A stretch of DNA of 64,000 nt from Thunnus maccoyii (Eukaryota > Chordata > Actinopteri > Scombriformes > Scombridae). This document shows positions 21,605-44,274 of this stretch, in pieces. The position numbers and the translations under genes were made by a program. The DNA is taken from assembly GCF_910596095.1 (NCBI RefSeq), contig NC_056550.1:27209001-27273000 (forward strand), written 5' to 3'. Position 1 is the first letter of the stretch. The number at the start of each line of letters is the position of its first letter. A model generated the notes under the pieces. The model was not told the origin of the DNA. It did not search any database and saw only the letters and a list, made by a program, of their open reading frames with translations.

Positions 21605-21780
21605 TCTCAATTCAGTTCAATTCAATGAGGCTTTATTGGCATGATCATATTGAAGAACAGTTTTGCCAAAGTACATTGTACAAAGTAGTACAAACAGGGA
21701 GAAGTACAGTAAAACAATGTGTTAACCTTATAGTTTGAAAACAACAACTATGAAGGAAGAAAGCTGAACTTAACTGATGT
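21605..21780 (+). repeat. Short interspersed repeat (tttattggcatgat type)
   Basis: A copy of a common fish interspersed sequence with the words tttattggcatgatcat and ttgccaaagtacat. It sits about 90 bases upstream of the gene 1 start and is repeated at 38515-38690 upstream of gene 2. Confidence 0.55.
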
Positions 21781-21822
21781 GTATCAGCAATTATGGAAAT
21801 AATAACAATAATTTCCATGTAT

Positions 21823-21834
21823 ATATATATATAA

Positions 21835-21897
<63 letters not shown>
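21823..21897. repeat. (TA)n microsatellite
   Basis: A nearly pure TA tract with two AAATA interruptions. It abuts the truncated 5' end of the LINE beginning about 21905. Confidence 0.9.
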
Positions 21898-21899
<2 letters not shown>

Positions 21900-21901
<2 letters not shown>

Positions 21902-23238
21902 CACATAGTGTACAACATCAACAGGACACTAAGAGCCTTCATCAAGAACTCAATAGGGCTGTGGAAAACAACTCTGGAGGCCAACTCAAAGCCAATTGCA
22001 CAAGTTACCATCAAGTGCAGCATATACCAAGGTGATGCAGGATCTACAGCAATGACATCGGAATGTCATTCGGACTAGATAACTGTGGTCAGATGGTATT
22101 GAAGAGAGGGAAGATGATCAGAACTGAGGGGGTTGAACTACCAGAAGGCAGCATTGCAGATGTTCAGGACAGCTACAAATGCGTTGGGATCCTGCAGGCA
22201 AATAGGAACCTTGAGGAGGCCGCAAGGAAGTCAGCCACAGCCAAATACCTACACAGAGTAAGGCAGGTCCTGAAAAGTGGACTGAATGGGAAGAACAAAT
22301 ACGAGCCATCAACACATACGCCCTGCCAGTCATCAGATACCCCGCTGGTATAGTAAGCTGGCCAAAGAAGGAGACAGAGGCCACTGATATCAAGACAAGG
22401 AAGCTCCTCACAATGCATGGAGGGTTTCATCCCAAGCCCACACCCTGAGACTGTACACTAAGCGGGACAAGGGAGGCCAAGGACTGGTGAGCGTCAGAGC
22501 CACTGTCCAGGATGAAACAACCACGATCCAGGAATACATCAGGAAGATGGCCTCAAAAGATGAACTGCTAAGTGAATACCTCAGGCAGCAGAAACCCGAT
22601 GATGCAGAGGAGGAGGAGGTACCATCATGGAGGGACAAACCCCTACAGGGCATGTACCACAGACAGATAGAAGAAGTGGCTGATAACAAGAAATCCTACC
22701 AGTGGCTGGAAAAGGCTGGACTGAAGGACAGCACAGAAGCACTGATCATGGCAGCACAGGAACAGGCACTCAGTACAAGATCAATAGAGGTGACTACCAC
22801 ACCAGGCAGGACCCCAGGTGCAGGCTGTGCAAAGATGCTCCTGAGACTGTTCAGCACATAATAGCAGGGTGTAAGATGCAGGCAGGAACAGCGTACATGG
22901 AACGCCATAACCAATTGGCATAGTATACAGGAACATCTGCGCTGAGTATGGGCTGGAGGTCCCATGGTCACAATGGAAGACACCTCCTTCGGTGGTTGAG
23001 AATGACCAAGCCAAAATCCTGTAGGACTTCCAAAACCAGACTGACAAACTGGTGATGGCTAACCAACCGGATATTGTGTTGATTGATAAACAACAGAAGA
23101 AGGCAGTAGTGATAGACGTAGCAATCCCAAACGACAGCAACATCAAGAAGAGGGAACACGAGAAGCTTGAAAAATACCAAGGGCTGAAAGAGGAACTAGA
23201 AAAGATGTGGGGAGTGAAGGCAACAGTGAAGGCAGACC
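21900..23238 (+). mobile_element. Truncated RLE-type LINE (R2/R4-like clade)
   Basis: Plus-strand broken coding sequence. First comes an RT piece, NRTLRAFIKNS to IKCSIYQGDA (to about 22035). It joins directly to MSFGLDNCGQM, so the central RT with its catalytic YxDD box is deleted. The C-terminal region follows with TAKYLHRVRQVLKS, a CCHC knuckle CRLCKDAPETVQHIIAGC (about 22815-22875), and a restriction-like endonuclease core PDIVLIDKQQKKAVVIDV (about 23070-23125). Several frameshifts split it into at least four frames. Such an endonuclease is typical of R2/R4/Dong/Rex6-type LINEs. The 3' end is cut by another repeat at about 23238. Confidence 0.75.
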
Positions 23239-23440
23239 CAAACTGGAGTATGGTTCTAAAGGAGAGGAGTATGAAAGCTGAAGGCTCTGCCTCCCATTCT
23301 ATTTTTGGAGATTCTAGGAACCACAAGTAAGCCTGCATTCTGGGAGCGCAGTGTTCTAGTGGGATAAGAGGGTACTATGAGCTCTTCAAGATATGATGGT
23401 GCCTGACCATTAAGGGCTTTGAAGGTGAGGAGTCAGAGGA
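23239..23440 (+). repeat. Fish dispersed repeat fragment
   Basis: Matches 40489-40700 nearly exactly (words agctgaaggctctgcctc, gggagcgcagtgttcta, tggtgcctgaccattaag). There it forms the end of a longer repeat starting about 39910. Here it is fused directly to the truncated LINE. Confidence 0.65.
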
Positions 23441-24230
23441 GCCGTTTCTCCACTGTGTATATCATGATATATGATGGTGGTTAAAAACTAAATAAAATAA
23501 TACACTCTTTAACAGAAATATGCTCTCTATGTGTTTTTTACCTGCTATGGACAATGTGGGTTTACTGATGCACTAATACAGGTTTGATGGGACACCAGAC
23601 GGCATGTCCAGGTCTGTTAGAATAACATGACAGTGTGTGAGAGTTGGCTGTTAAAAGACATACAGTATGTGAAGTATCCACTCCCTGTGCTCATAAATAA
23701 CAGCATGCCTATTGTCTGTTAAGGCTGAAAGGTTAGGTTAGGTAAGGTTATAAACTTTATTGTCTTTGATTTCACCACAATCAGCATGGATTACAAATAA
23801 GACAACAGTAAAAAAAAACAGGGAGAGCTTGGAGATCAATCATAGGCAATTCAAATGCAGTTCAATAGGCCTATTACAAAAAGTACAAAGTGCCAAATTC
23901 TGTAAACATAAGACAAATGTAAATGTACAATGAAGGGTGAGTTAAGGTGGCAGATGGCATGTCCAAGTCTGTTAGAATAACATGACAGTGTGTTAGAGGC
24001 AGCTTTTAAAAGAGAGATACGGTATGTGGAGTATTTACTCCCTTCACTGATCATTGATAGCATGCCTATTGTCTGTTAAGGCTCAACGGTTAGGTTAGGT
24101 AAGGTTATAAACTTTATTGTCTTTGATTTCACCACAATCAGCATGGATTACAAATAAGACAACAGTAAAAAAAACAGGGAGAGCTTGGAGACCAATCATA
24201 GGCAATTCAAATGTAGTTCCATAGGCCTTA
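23441..24230 (+). repeat. Two tandem copies of the 0.5-kb repeat
   Basis: One copy at about 23441-23940 and a second, partial copy at about 23945-24230. Shared words are atcatgatatatgatggtgg, gacaccagacggcatgtcc, aggttaggttaggtaagg and ccacaatcagcatggatt. No protein is encoded. Confidence 0.65.
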
Positions 24231-24234
24231 GAGG

Positions 24235-25020
24235 TGTGTTCCAGGGAACACCATAGGCCTTTATGGAAGATCGCAGAGATACTGTAAAAAAGATGAAGCA
24301 GGTAAATTAAAGGTAGTACATAAGTCATTAAAAGAAAGTAACCCATTACTATCATAGATATCTCCAAGAACATGAATACCTTTATCCTTCCACAATAGGA
24401 AATGAAAATGAGACAGTTCTTGAGAGGAGGAAATTATTATGAAAAATTGGGCTGTTTAAGTGCCATTTCTGAGTTGTATTTGATTCTCTTTCTGCATTAT
24501 GCCATACTGACAGGGGAAAAGTAATGGTATGTCCAAGACGAAGTTTGGCATGCTTTACTGGTAACGCAGAGTAAACTAAATCTACCAATCTGTAAGTGTG
24601 AGCTAAGTTTTCCTCTATAGGTTTCCAAGAAACAGCAGCATCCGGGTTAAACCAGGTTGAGAGAGGTCTTAATACAAATGACCGAAAATAATATTTAAAA
24701 TTGAGGACAGAGAGACCACCTGATTTTTTGTCTCATTTTAATAGCAGAAGGCAAGGGAAAAGCCATCGTGTTGTGGGTGGATGTGGAGCCTTTGACTATT
24801 GTTTTGGGCTGTCTAACATCAGTGGGTTTCATTCCATTTCAAATTGCCGCCGTCTGCCACAATCCAAATCTAAACACCACTATCTGTGTTAAGAAAAGTG
24901 GTTTTATAGCCAGTGATTCTAAAATGGGAAGTTGCTCATTTAATGTTATACTTCCAAGAATATGTGGCTGAAGATATTTAATATGCAATAATTTTTCTCA
25001 AAAAATAGTCTTCCTCAATG
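24235..25020 (-). mobile_element. L1-like LINE ORF2 C-terminal fragment
   Basis: Minus-strand frames show, in order, SVLNFKYYFRSFVLRPLSTW, a VYSALPVKHAKLRLGHTITF stretch and a terminal LRSSIKAYG-like phrase. This order is typical of the post-RT part of fish L1 ORF2. Stops and frameshifts are present. It is specific to this interval and absent from the corresponding place near 41.4 kb. Confidence 0.5.
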
Positions 25021-25609
25021 AATATTGAGTCACATCATCCAATAAAGCACTCCATCATGTGTTTGTGTATGCATTTTCCTATCTTTATTGAGACTGTTTC
25101 TGGTATAAACACTGACCTTATTGGGACCAATAGTCCTCATGGGGACCAAAGCCCGGTCCTAATGCAGCACAACAAACGTCATTTCTGAGGTTAACATTAG
25201 GGGTAAGATGTGAATTGAGGTTAGGTTAATGTTAGGGTTAGACTTGAATTGGTTATGGTGTGTGAATTGGGTGGTATGGGGGAACTCAATGAACCAACTT
25301 CACACAAAAATCTTAATCAGTTTGGAATAAATTCAGTATTTAAAAGTAAATAGCATTATAAATAGCTTTCCAGCATTCACAACAATAAAAATTTTTTGTG
25401 GTGTAAGGCAAAGTGGACTTTCTTCGTCTCCATGGTAACAGTCAATGATGCTCATGGGTAATGACGCCGCTTCCGCAATCTAAAACTGACATAAAAAATT
25501 AATTTATCAGAACTGAGGGAGAAATCATTAAAACTGATGACCTTAACATTAACCTATCATATTGTTGAGCTATCAAGGACAAGGTCAGCCAACACATCTA
25601 GTCAGAGGA
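25021..25609. other. Intergenic, no gene recognised
   Basis: Contains a TTAGGGTTA-like stretch near 25195-25245 and an unassigned AT-rich segment. Nothing here has coding potential that I recognise. Confidence 0.4.
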
Positions 25610-26130
25610 GCCGCCTCTCCTTTGTGTATATCATGATATATGATGGTGGTTAAAAACTAAATAAAGTACACTCTTTGACAGAAACATGTGTTCTGTGTTT
25701 TTTTCATAACTGCTCTTGACAATGTGGGTTTACTGATGCACTAATACAGGTTTGATGGGACACCAGACGGCATGTCCAGGTCTGTTAGAATAACATGACA
25801 GTGTGTGAGAGTTTGCTGTGCTCATAAATAACAGCATGCCTATTTTCTGTTAAGGCTGAAAGATTAGGTTAGGTAAGGTTATAAACTTTATTGTCTTTGA
25901 TTTCACCACAATCAGCATGGATTAAAAATAAGACAACAGTAAAAAACAGGGAGAGCTTGGAGATCAATCATAGGCAATTCAAATGCAGTTCAATAGGCCT
26001 ATTACAAAAAGTACAAAGTGCCAAATTCGGTTAACGTAAGACAAATGTAAATGTACAATGAGGAGTGAGTTAAGGGAGTGGCCCTGTACGATAACTATGT
26101 ATTTAATAATATAACAGCGCTTGGGACAAA
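25610..26130 (+). repeat. 0.5-kb dispersed repeat, third copy
   Basis: Matches 23441-23940 and 41400-41850, including tgatgggacaccagacggc and ttcaataggcctattac. It precedes the start of the gene 2 duplicated block. Confidence 0.65.
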
Positions 26131-26455
26131 TTAGTAAAGTACAAATACCTCAAAATTGTACTGAAGTACAGCATTTGAGTCATTTCCACTACTGTGCTAA
26201 TATACAGTAACTTGCCTAAAACTTGAAATTGATATTTCATTATGACATCAGAGCTCACCTGAGAGGCTGCAGCTCACGTATTTGCCTTTCTGTGCTGCTC
26301 AGGCTGCTGATGACAGGATTCTCCTGATAAAATGATGCCTGACATTAACAAACTGATCAGTCAGACAAGCTGTGGCTAATTATACCTTATAGATAAAGTC
26401 CATGTTATAAAGATCCATAATAATCCTGATCCATTCATGGAAAGGTGAGGGATGA

Positions 26456-27088
<633 letters not shown>

Positions 27089-27099
27089 TATATACATAT

Positions 27100-28956
27100 A
27101 TATAATTTGATATATTATGTATTGACTGGTATCTTGTTATATCATTTATTCTCTATTAAGTTTTTGCTGGGCAAGCACTTGTTCATGGTCTCTCTGTGGC
27201 CATCTAGTGGTTGTATTTACTCATGTACTCATCTTTCTAATGCTTTCTTCATAATGAAAGAACATCAGTGATGTGTTTCAATAGTTTTTGGACAACAACA
27301 AGATACAACAGAGGATTAGGGGAGATACATAGATTATACTGCAGAGACCATTGAATGCTGTGTGAAACTGACATGTAGAACAGTTGAGATTTCTTGATAA
27401 TAAGAAAAATATAGAAAATCAACAGCCATATCCTTTAACTCACATTTTATGGCAAACTAGTTCAATTTAACCATGTGAGGTAGTGGGGAAACAAGAAGAC
27501 AGTTATGTCTGAGTGGACAATATGATCAACCTTAGCAACAAAGGCTACAGACGGTCGTTGTCGCCCACTGCTTGAACTGAAAGATGAACACAAAACTACA
27601 TAACCTACTTGTGTCACTGAATTTCCAGAGATGTACAATAACAAACTGGCCTTATATCGAGACTAAACAAAAAAGATGTTCTCTTTCACAAAATATCAGC
27701 CTGCAAATGCAGTTTGAGTCTGAATCATAGTGACCTACTGCTAGCAACATTAGCAGATAAATGGTGCGTTTTTTTTTATTTTTTTTTATTCCAAGACCTG
27801 TTATTCCAAAAAATGCTTTCTCTGTTACCCCGAGATAACAAACTGTTATCTGTACAAAATAAATAGTAGACACTAGTTGCCTGCTATTTATTTTGCCTAC
27901 TAGATCCCATAGACACTCAACAATTGAGCTGTTTGACATAACTTCTTTTCTTTAACCAAATCACACACATTTAGGCTATTCTACATGATCTCCTTTTGAT
28001 AACTAATGTAACATTTTTTCACCACCATTCACTGAGTCTCCCCTGAAACTGTTTGGAGCCCACCTGGGGGGGGGGGGGGGGGCAACTCCCACTTTGAAAA
28101 CCTCTGGTTTGGATTAACAGGGACACTGTTTCTGGAAAGGCAAGTTGCTTTTAAGTATTTCCAAATATGTTTTTAATGCTCCATGCAGCACAAATAAAAT
28201 TATTTTCACTGCCATTGTATTTTGAAGGGCAGCAGATGTTTCAGAGGTGAATATCTCAAAATAAAAATACACACATCACACAGCACTTTCAGATTTAAGA
28301 TGACCAATTTATTTTCCAGGTTTTGTTTGGTCATGTTTTGTCGCGTCCTTCTCGGGGGAAGTTTGTTTCACTACTCCAACGAAAACTTTGACGATAGCGA
28401 TAAACTCAGGATCGTTCAACAGACACCAGGATCGACTGACTGGTGGATCATTGATGTACCCTGCACGTAGGCCAACATGACTGCTGAAATACTGTTGTAA
28501 TGTGGTCACAGGTGTATGTTTATGGAGTATTTTACAACAGCCTCAAACGCAGTTCAACCAATCATTATCAAGGACCGGAACTATCCATTTTATAATTTGA
28601 ATTCTAGCAGAGATCCAAACATTGCCAAAGATACCAAACATGTCAGGCTGACTTTTGGGAAAATTTGTACAAAGTGATGCACAAACATCTGGAATATTTC
28701 TGTTCTGTTGGAATAGTGCAGCTATAAAATGCATAGAGCCTTTGGTTTGAACATTTCCCTCAGTGTAAAGATCATTTATCCTAAATGAAGAGGTGGAACA
28801 AGCTGATACTAATTTACGGTTAAAAATCTGTCAGATCCGTTCACAAAGCCTGGACATGACAGTGTCGTGGAAGCTGAAAAATCAGTTCTTTTCTATTGTA
28901 GATGAGAGTTGGTTCAAACACCAAGTTGACACAATATTTCTTTTCCTCAGAAGATC
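27100..28956. other. 3' flank of gene 2, duplicated block
   Basis: No gene recognised. Nearly identical to 9.97-11.94 kb, with a short deletion at about 27944 relative to gene 1 (10820-10935 missing) and a longer G-run at 28067-28082. Confidence 0.5.
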
Positions 28957-28962
28957 TTTATT
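28957..28962 (-). promoter_or_regulatory. Candidate polyadenylation signal of gene 2
   Basis: AATAAA on the coding strand, about 360 bases after the stop of gene 2, at the exact counterpart of the gene 1 signal at 11941-11946. Confidence 0.5.
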
Positions 28963-29319
28963 GCTTGCAAGCAGTCATTCATCAGCAGCACATAGATAAT
29001 GACTGAAGGAGAGTCAGTTTCTCTTTCATGTCTTATAGTATTTTAGACAATACATTTTTCAGCCTTCCTCACTTGGTCATGACATCTTCTTGGCTTAAGA
29101 CACATCACAGCATCTCAACATCCGCCATGTGACACACATGAAACTCCTTAGACATTGTAAAGACATACATTAACCTATTCTCAGACTACATTTTGCACAG
29201 AAAGAGGTTTAATCCCCCCCCCCCCCCCAGGCTAAACTTCTTCACAATAAGTTCCTTATATGGTTTACCAACACTTAAACATTGTAAATGTAAACATGGT
29301 GGATATAAGAATACATTAG

Positions 29320-38426
<9,107 letters not shown>

Positions 38427-38514
38427 TACTGTACAATAAGTTCATATCATCTGATCTGCTCTGGCATAAATGACCTGCCTTCCCTCCCACAAACACAAAC
38501 ACACCTCTCTCAAT

Positions 38515-38690
38515 CTCAATTCAATTCAATTCAATCTTTATTGGCATGATCATATTGAAGAACAGTTTTGCCAAAGTACATTGTACAAAGTAGTACAAAC
38601 AGGGAGAAGTACAGGTTTTAACATACAAACAGTAAAACAATGTGTTAACCTTATAGTTTGAAAACAACAACTATGAAGGAAGAAAGCTGA
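38515..38690 (+). repeat. Short interspersed repeat upstream of gene 2
   Basis: Counterpart of 21605-21780, with a 15-base addition. After it the gene 1 and gene 2 blocks part: one carries the RLE-type LINE, the other the segment from 38700. Confidence 0.55.
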
Positions 38691-38699
38691 ACGTGTATC

Positions 38700-39440
38700 A
38701 GCAATTATGGAAATAATAATAATAATAATAGTGTAATAAATCTGAGTTCAAACAGAAACCAGAACTTATGTGGGATAAATGACAGAGACCTCAGAATAAC
38801 CGACACCAGACCATCAAAGTATCAGGCAAAAATAGAAATCTTTATTAAGTTAACACCAATAAAAAGAAGGGGCTTCAGAGTTTCACTAGGTAGGATAGTT
38901 ATGCCACCTGAGGGGGAGTCAGGGCTGGCCACACTATAAAAATTCACACCACCATCCAGAGATGCAACACACAACAGGGATAAGAGCACATCACAACAAC
39001 TTCAGGAAATGCCTGGGAGCACACCACACTGCACACAGTGGAGTCACACGTCTACTTTAAGAAAGAAGGTGGGGCCAATACAAAACCTCCCCCCGCCCGG
39101 GACCCAACTCAACCCCACCCAGCTTCTCTCCTGTCCCCACGACAATAAAATACAAAACAACAAATACGCAATACATACAAGTTAAAATATATACTAAACT
39201 TGCGTGGTTGACGAGACCCCCCCTGGGGTCTGAGCTTGTGGCCCCGTCCAACTCCCCGGGGAACCACGGCTCCGTTGGACAGGTGAACAGGCAGGGAACG
39301 GCGGCATGCCGGAGGCAGCAGCGAGGTTGAAGAGCAGCGGTGGCGGCTTGCGCTCCTAAAGCCCCAGCCCTAACTAACTAAAGGAGGCAGCAAACCTCCC
39401 CTCCTAACACAGGAACTCACTAACCCCCTATCGTACCTGT
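38700..39440. other. Gene 2 block-specific insertion, unclassified
   Basis: GC-richer than its surroundings, with C-runs at 39089-39098 and 39218-39230, and absent from the gene 1 block. Probably part of a transposon, but no coding or terminal motif was recognised. An AAT-rich microsatellite is at 38711-38732. Confidence 0.35.
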
Positions 39441-39445
39441 CTTCG

Positions 39446-39503
<58 letters not shown>
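39446..39503. repeat. (TA)n microsatellite
   Basis: About 28 TA units with one interruption. It occupies the position corresponding to the (TA)n tract at 21823-21897. Confidence 0.9.
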
Positions 39504-39506
<3 letters not shown>

Positions 39507-39909
39507 CTTGCTGACTGTGTTTCGGGGAAGCTTGTAGGGAAGCCATCACAGCACAACAACGGACCCACAAAACCTCCAGTTACTCAAGATAAAATTGAGC
39601 AGATCTGAGATCTTTGAGATCTAAATGGGTGTAGCAATGATATGTTTGGAAGGAACAATGGCAATGAGTTGTATGAAGTACTTTGGGATGCCATTACGGG
39701 AGAAATGCCAGACAAGTAGAGTACGTGGCGGAACCAGAAATGAGTAGCCACCTGTCCAGATTCAGAGATAAACTCTGAACAATGATAAACTCTGAAATTT
39801 CTGGCCTTACATGTAGTTTGCGATGATCCAAGAAGGATAAAGTGGAGACTGAACTTTGAAGCAAAAAGAAAGTGGGTATGGATGACCAGATTGATCATTT
39901 TAAGTTTGT

Positions 39910-40700
39910 TTTAAGTAGTTAAGTCAATTTTATTCATATAGCACCAAATCACAACTTAAGTTATCTCATGACACTTTTCATATAGGGCAGGTCTGGACCA
40001 TACTCTTATATGGTCTAGACCTCTTAATATACAGAGACCTGACATTCCCCCATGAGCAAGCCCTTGGCAACAGCAGCAAGGAAAAACTCCCCTTTAACAG
40101 GCAGAAACCTCAAGCAGAACTAGACTCAAGGTGGTCAGCCATCTGCCTTGACCGTTTGAATTGAGAGAGAAAGAAGGAGAGGGAGAGGGGAGAGAGAGAG
40201 AGACAGAGAAGCATAATAACAACAATAATAATGACGATAATAATAATAGAAATATGAATAATAATAATAACACGTGTTACCTGTGAGACAAGAAACCACA
40301 GAAATTCCGGGGAAGAGGCCAAGTTAGTAATGTGCATTAATGATATGTGAATGCGCACAGATGGAGAAAGGGAGGTCCCCCAGCAGTCTAGGCCTATAGC
40401 AGCATAACTAAGGACTGGTCCAAGGTAAGCCTGGCTGGCCCTAACTTTAAGCCTACTCTTAAACATAGAGAGGGTGTCTGCCCCCTGGACCCAAACTGGA
40501 GTATGGTTCTAAAGGAGAGGAGTATGAAAGCTGAAGGCTCTGCCTCCCATTCTATTTTTGGAGATTCTAGGTACCACAAGTAAGCCTGCATTCTGGGAGC
40601 GCAGTGTTCTATTGGGATAAGAGGGTACTATGAGCTCTTCAAGATATGATGGTGCCTGACCATTAAGGGCTTTGAAGGTGAGGAGTCAGAGGAGCCGTTT
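39910..40700 (+). repeat. Common teleost dispersed repeat, long copy
   Basis: Begins with agtcaattttattcatatag and a caaatcacaactt word, then a gagcaagccc, aaaactcccctttaacag and ggtggtcagccatctgcc order, an AG-rich and AAT-rich middle (40160-40270), and ends like 23239-23440. I recognise it as a widespread fish repeat but cannot name its class. No protein is visible. Confidence 0.55.
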
Positions 40701-40704
40701 CTCC

Positions 40705-41850
40705 ACTGTGTATATCATGATATATGATGGTGGTTAAAAACTAAATAAAGTACACTCTTTAACAGAAATATGCTCTCTATGTGTTTTTTACCTGCTATGG
40801 ACAATGTGGGTTTACTGATGCACTAATACAGGTTTGATGGGACACCAGACGGCATGTCCAGGTCTGTTAGAATAACATGACAGTGTGTGAGAGTTGGCTG
40901 TTAAAAGAGATACAATATGTGAAGTATCCACTCCCTGTGCTCATAAATAACAGCATGCCTATTGTCTGTTAAGGCTGAAAGGTTAGGTTAGGTAAGGTTA
41001 TCAACTTGATTGTCTTTGATTTCACCACAATCAGCATGGATTACAAATAAGTCAACAGTAAAAAACAGGGAGAGCTTGGAGATCAATCATAGGCAATTCA
41101 AATGCAGTTCAATAAGCCTATTACAAAAAGTACAAAGTGCCAAATTCTGTAAACATAAGACAAATGTAAATGTACAATGAGGGATGAGTTAAGGTGGCAG
41201 ATGGCATGTCCAGGTCTGTTAGAATAACATGACAGTGTGTTAGAGGCAGTTTTTAAAAGAGAGATACGGTATGTGGAGTATTTACTCCCTTCACTGATAA
41301 TTAATAGCATGCCTATTGTCTGTTAAGGCTCAAAGGTTAGGTTAGGTAAGGTTATAAACTTTATTATCAACAATATGGAAAACTGTCTTTCGCTGTTTGC
41401 ACTAAAACAGGTTTTATGGGACACCAGACGGCATGTCTGGGTGTGGTAGATAACAGTGTGTGAGGCTGTTAAAAGAGATACAGTATGTGTGTAAGTATCC
41501 ATTCCCTGCGCTCATAAATAACAGCATGCCTATTGTCTGTTAAGGCTGAAAGGTTAGGTTAGGTAAGGTTATCAACTTTATTCTCCACGGTGTGGAAAAA
41601 TGTCTTTGACTTCACCACAATCAGCATGGATTACAGATAAAACAACAGTAAAAAACCCGGAGAGCTTGGATATCAATCATAGGCAATTCAATTGCAGTTC
41701 AATAGGCCTATTACAAAAAGTACAAAGTGCCAAATTCTGTAAATGTAAGACAAATGTAAATGTACAATGAGGGGTGAGTTAAGGGAGTAGCCCGGTACGA
41801 TAACTATGTGTTTAATAATTTAAGAACGCTTGGGACAAATGATTTCTTGT
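40705..41850 (+). repeat. Cluster of three 0.5-kb repeat copies
   Basis: Copies at about 40705-41180, 41190-41395 and 41400-41850, counterpart of the 23.4-26.1 kb cluster without the L1 fragment. The last joins at 41851 to a tacttgagta-type repeat and the start of a third duplicated block (41938-42020). Confidence 0.6.
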
Positions 41851-42029
41851 AGACATTTTTGGCATCAAATGGAAATACTCAAGTAAAGTACAAGTACATA
41901 TTGTACTTAAGTACAGAATTTGAGTCATTTCCACTACTGTGCTAATATACAGTACTGTGCCTAAAACTTGAAATTGATATTTCATTATGGCATCAGAGCT
42001 CACCTGAGAGGCTGCAGCTCATGTGTTTG

Positions 42030-43752
42030 TGTTTAGATTTTTTTCTCACTATCTGAGAAGATTGTTGTGAGAAATGATTCAGTAAATAAATTCCATAAGT
42101 GTCTTGGTGGGGAGATAACCATGGAGAGAGTGAAGCCTCTGATCAGAAAAGTCATTCTTATACATTGTGCTAACTTCTAGTGAATAAAATATTTGTAAAA
42201 TTGAACTACTCCTCATTTTTATGGGCACCCCCTGCAACTCCCTCAAGGACCGCTGGGGGTCCCTGGACCCCACTTTGAGAACCAATGTCTTAGACCAATC
42301 TAAATCACCCTTCAGGCCAGTCAGCTCATTTGTGTCTGTTTAATATTGAAGAGGGAAGTCCGACATTTAACTTGTGGGTCCAACAATTCCATCCTATAGG
42401 TGCAATCCACATCGATGAAGGAGGAGGCCATGTGATGTTTATAAGCTTTGTTTATTTATTTAATGAATAAACTACTAAACAGCCACTATGACTGAATCAT
42501 ACTGTCTTGTTCCACAGAGGGCAGAATGAGACCTCTGAGACACACTGTTGGGGAGAAATTCAAACCTGATCAACTGTGTGTAGGTAGGGTGTTATATAAT
42601 ATGACTCAAGCTGTCAAAGCATATTGGAGCAGTGAGCTAAACTTAACTTTGTTGGCAGATGAAAGTGCTCAGAGAGAAAATGTGAAGAATGTGTTGTTCG
42701 TCTTACCTCATGAATACTTCTATGTGAAACACAGCGATGATTGTACAACGTGCAGTGGGTTATGCTTCTCACTTTAAGTGGTGGATTTTCTCCTTCCTGT
42801 TTTTTACTTTTAGACCCTTTTTAGACCCTGTTTGCCATAATATACAATATAAGATTTTTGCTGATTGGAGTAGAGTCATTTCATCTGAATGAATCATTCT
42901 CTCTCTTGATAAAATCTGTAGGAAAAATACAGTGAGCACTACTCAAGGGTCCAAGCACACCTGAAGGTTCCATTGTTGGCCAAGTACCTAGTACCTGATC
43001 GGATGAGGCCATGAAAAGTTTCCAATTTTTCAATATTGTGTCAGAGTTTTACCCATATTTTTGGAGAACATAATCAGACATTTACGCAATCTGATTAATT
43101 TCACTGTATGCATCTCTTGTAGACAATATATTACATAATTAAAACAAAGTCTTTTTAATGACAAGTCATTTCCATATTGGTAATGCCAGCCAGGCAGTAA
43201 GCTGATGACTTAAAAGACCCCTATCATCAGTATCTAAGTAGATTTCATTACAAAGACATTTCTTTCATAAATAAAATGTTTCCACTCAGTTTGGCATTTA
43301 CACATGCGCCACTCAGTGGTTTTGTCACAAGGTGTATGGTTACCATGCATTCTCACAGTTTATTTTAGAGAAGATTAAGATTTCCCAAATACAGTATCTA
43401 TTTACTGCTCCAGAATTAATGGCACCCATGGCAAGAAATATATCAAGCAAGTATGCTTTATAATACCACTTTACCAATCATTTGAGCATTAACCATAGTC
43501 CATTACTTGATCCATCTTCCAAGCCTTTTCACTTCATCCCAAGCAAGAGTGTCTATGATTTTGAAAACACTGTAGGTAATTGGTGCTTCACAATCCTAAC
43601 ACCCCATGACTTAACACAGGGATGTTTTCAGTATACAAGAGTTCGTTTTTATCTGAAATGGCTGTCGCTCAACCTAATTCTCATGGTCAAATAATTTGTT
43701 ATATGTAGATATTTGTCATTAGAAAACAGTTTGCATTCTTTCATTTGCAGCA
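42030..43752. other. Intergenic, one unassigned open frame
   Basis: After about 42020 similarity to the gene 1 and gene 2 blocks ends. The stretch holds one open frame of note (42526-42777) and otherwise AT-rich DNA without recognisable genes or repeats. Confidence 0.4.
42526..42777 (+). other. Open frame of 83 codons, unrecognised
   Basis: Begins MRPLRHTVGEKFKPDQLCVG and ends CTTCSGLCFSL; it has four cysteines in the last 14 residues or so. No family recognised. No clear splice sites or homologous copy in this window support it. It could be part of a decayed mobile element. Confidence 0.15.
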
Positions 43753-44274
43753 CATACCATCACTGGCGACTGGTCATTAGGGGCACAGCCCCACCTGCTG
43801 TCACCAGAAAGAACTGTGCAAACAAATGATGTTATTATAAATTTTCGAATGTATGTCTGCTATAATTTATTATCTATGAATATGGCATCTTCATAAATTG
43901 CATTATATAATTTGTGTTAGGATTCTAGTTCATGTTTATCGGTCCCTGTCTTGCTGCTTCAGACTACGTTTTCCCAATTCGTGTCCACAGTGGGCCTATG
44001 GTGGCTGGCGTGAATGTTGGGCTAGCCCCTCTCTCATAATGCAATGTGCATTGTATGTGGAAAAATATGAATATGCATGCTCAGAGTGTTAGTGTATTCA
44101 ATGTAGATCACACAAAATTGATGACAAGTGGGGCAGACAGCCCATAGTCCCACTAAAGTGGCATTTCATATTTCAAATTATGCTGCAGTGGGGCTACAAC
44201 ACTAGCTTGGAATTTACAGTCGGCAAAAAAAGAGGGGAGACTGTCTTAGCTAACGCCAGCTAACTTGAAAAAAT

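Noticed and set aside
22781..23338. 185-codon minus-strand open frame
   Set aside because: It lies opposite the LINE C-terminal and endonuclease coding sequence and has no family motifs.
25195..25245. Interstitial telomere
   Set aside because: The TTAGGG-like words are few and irregular; not a telomeric tract.
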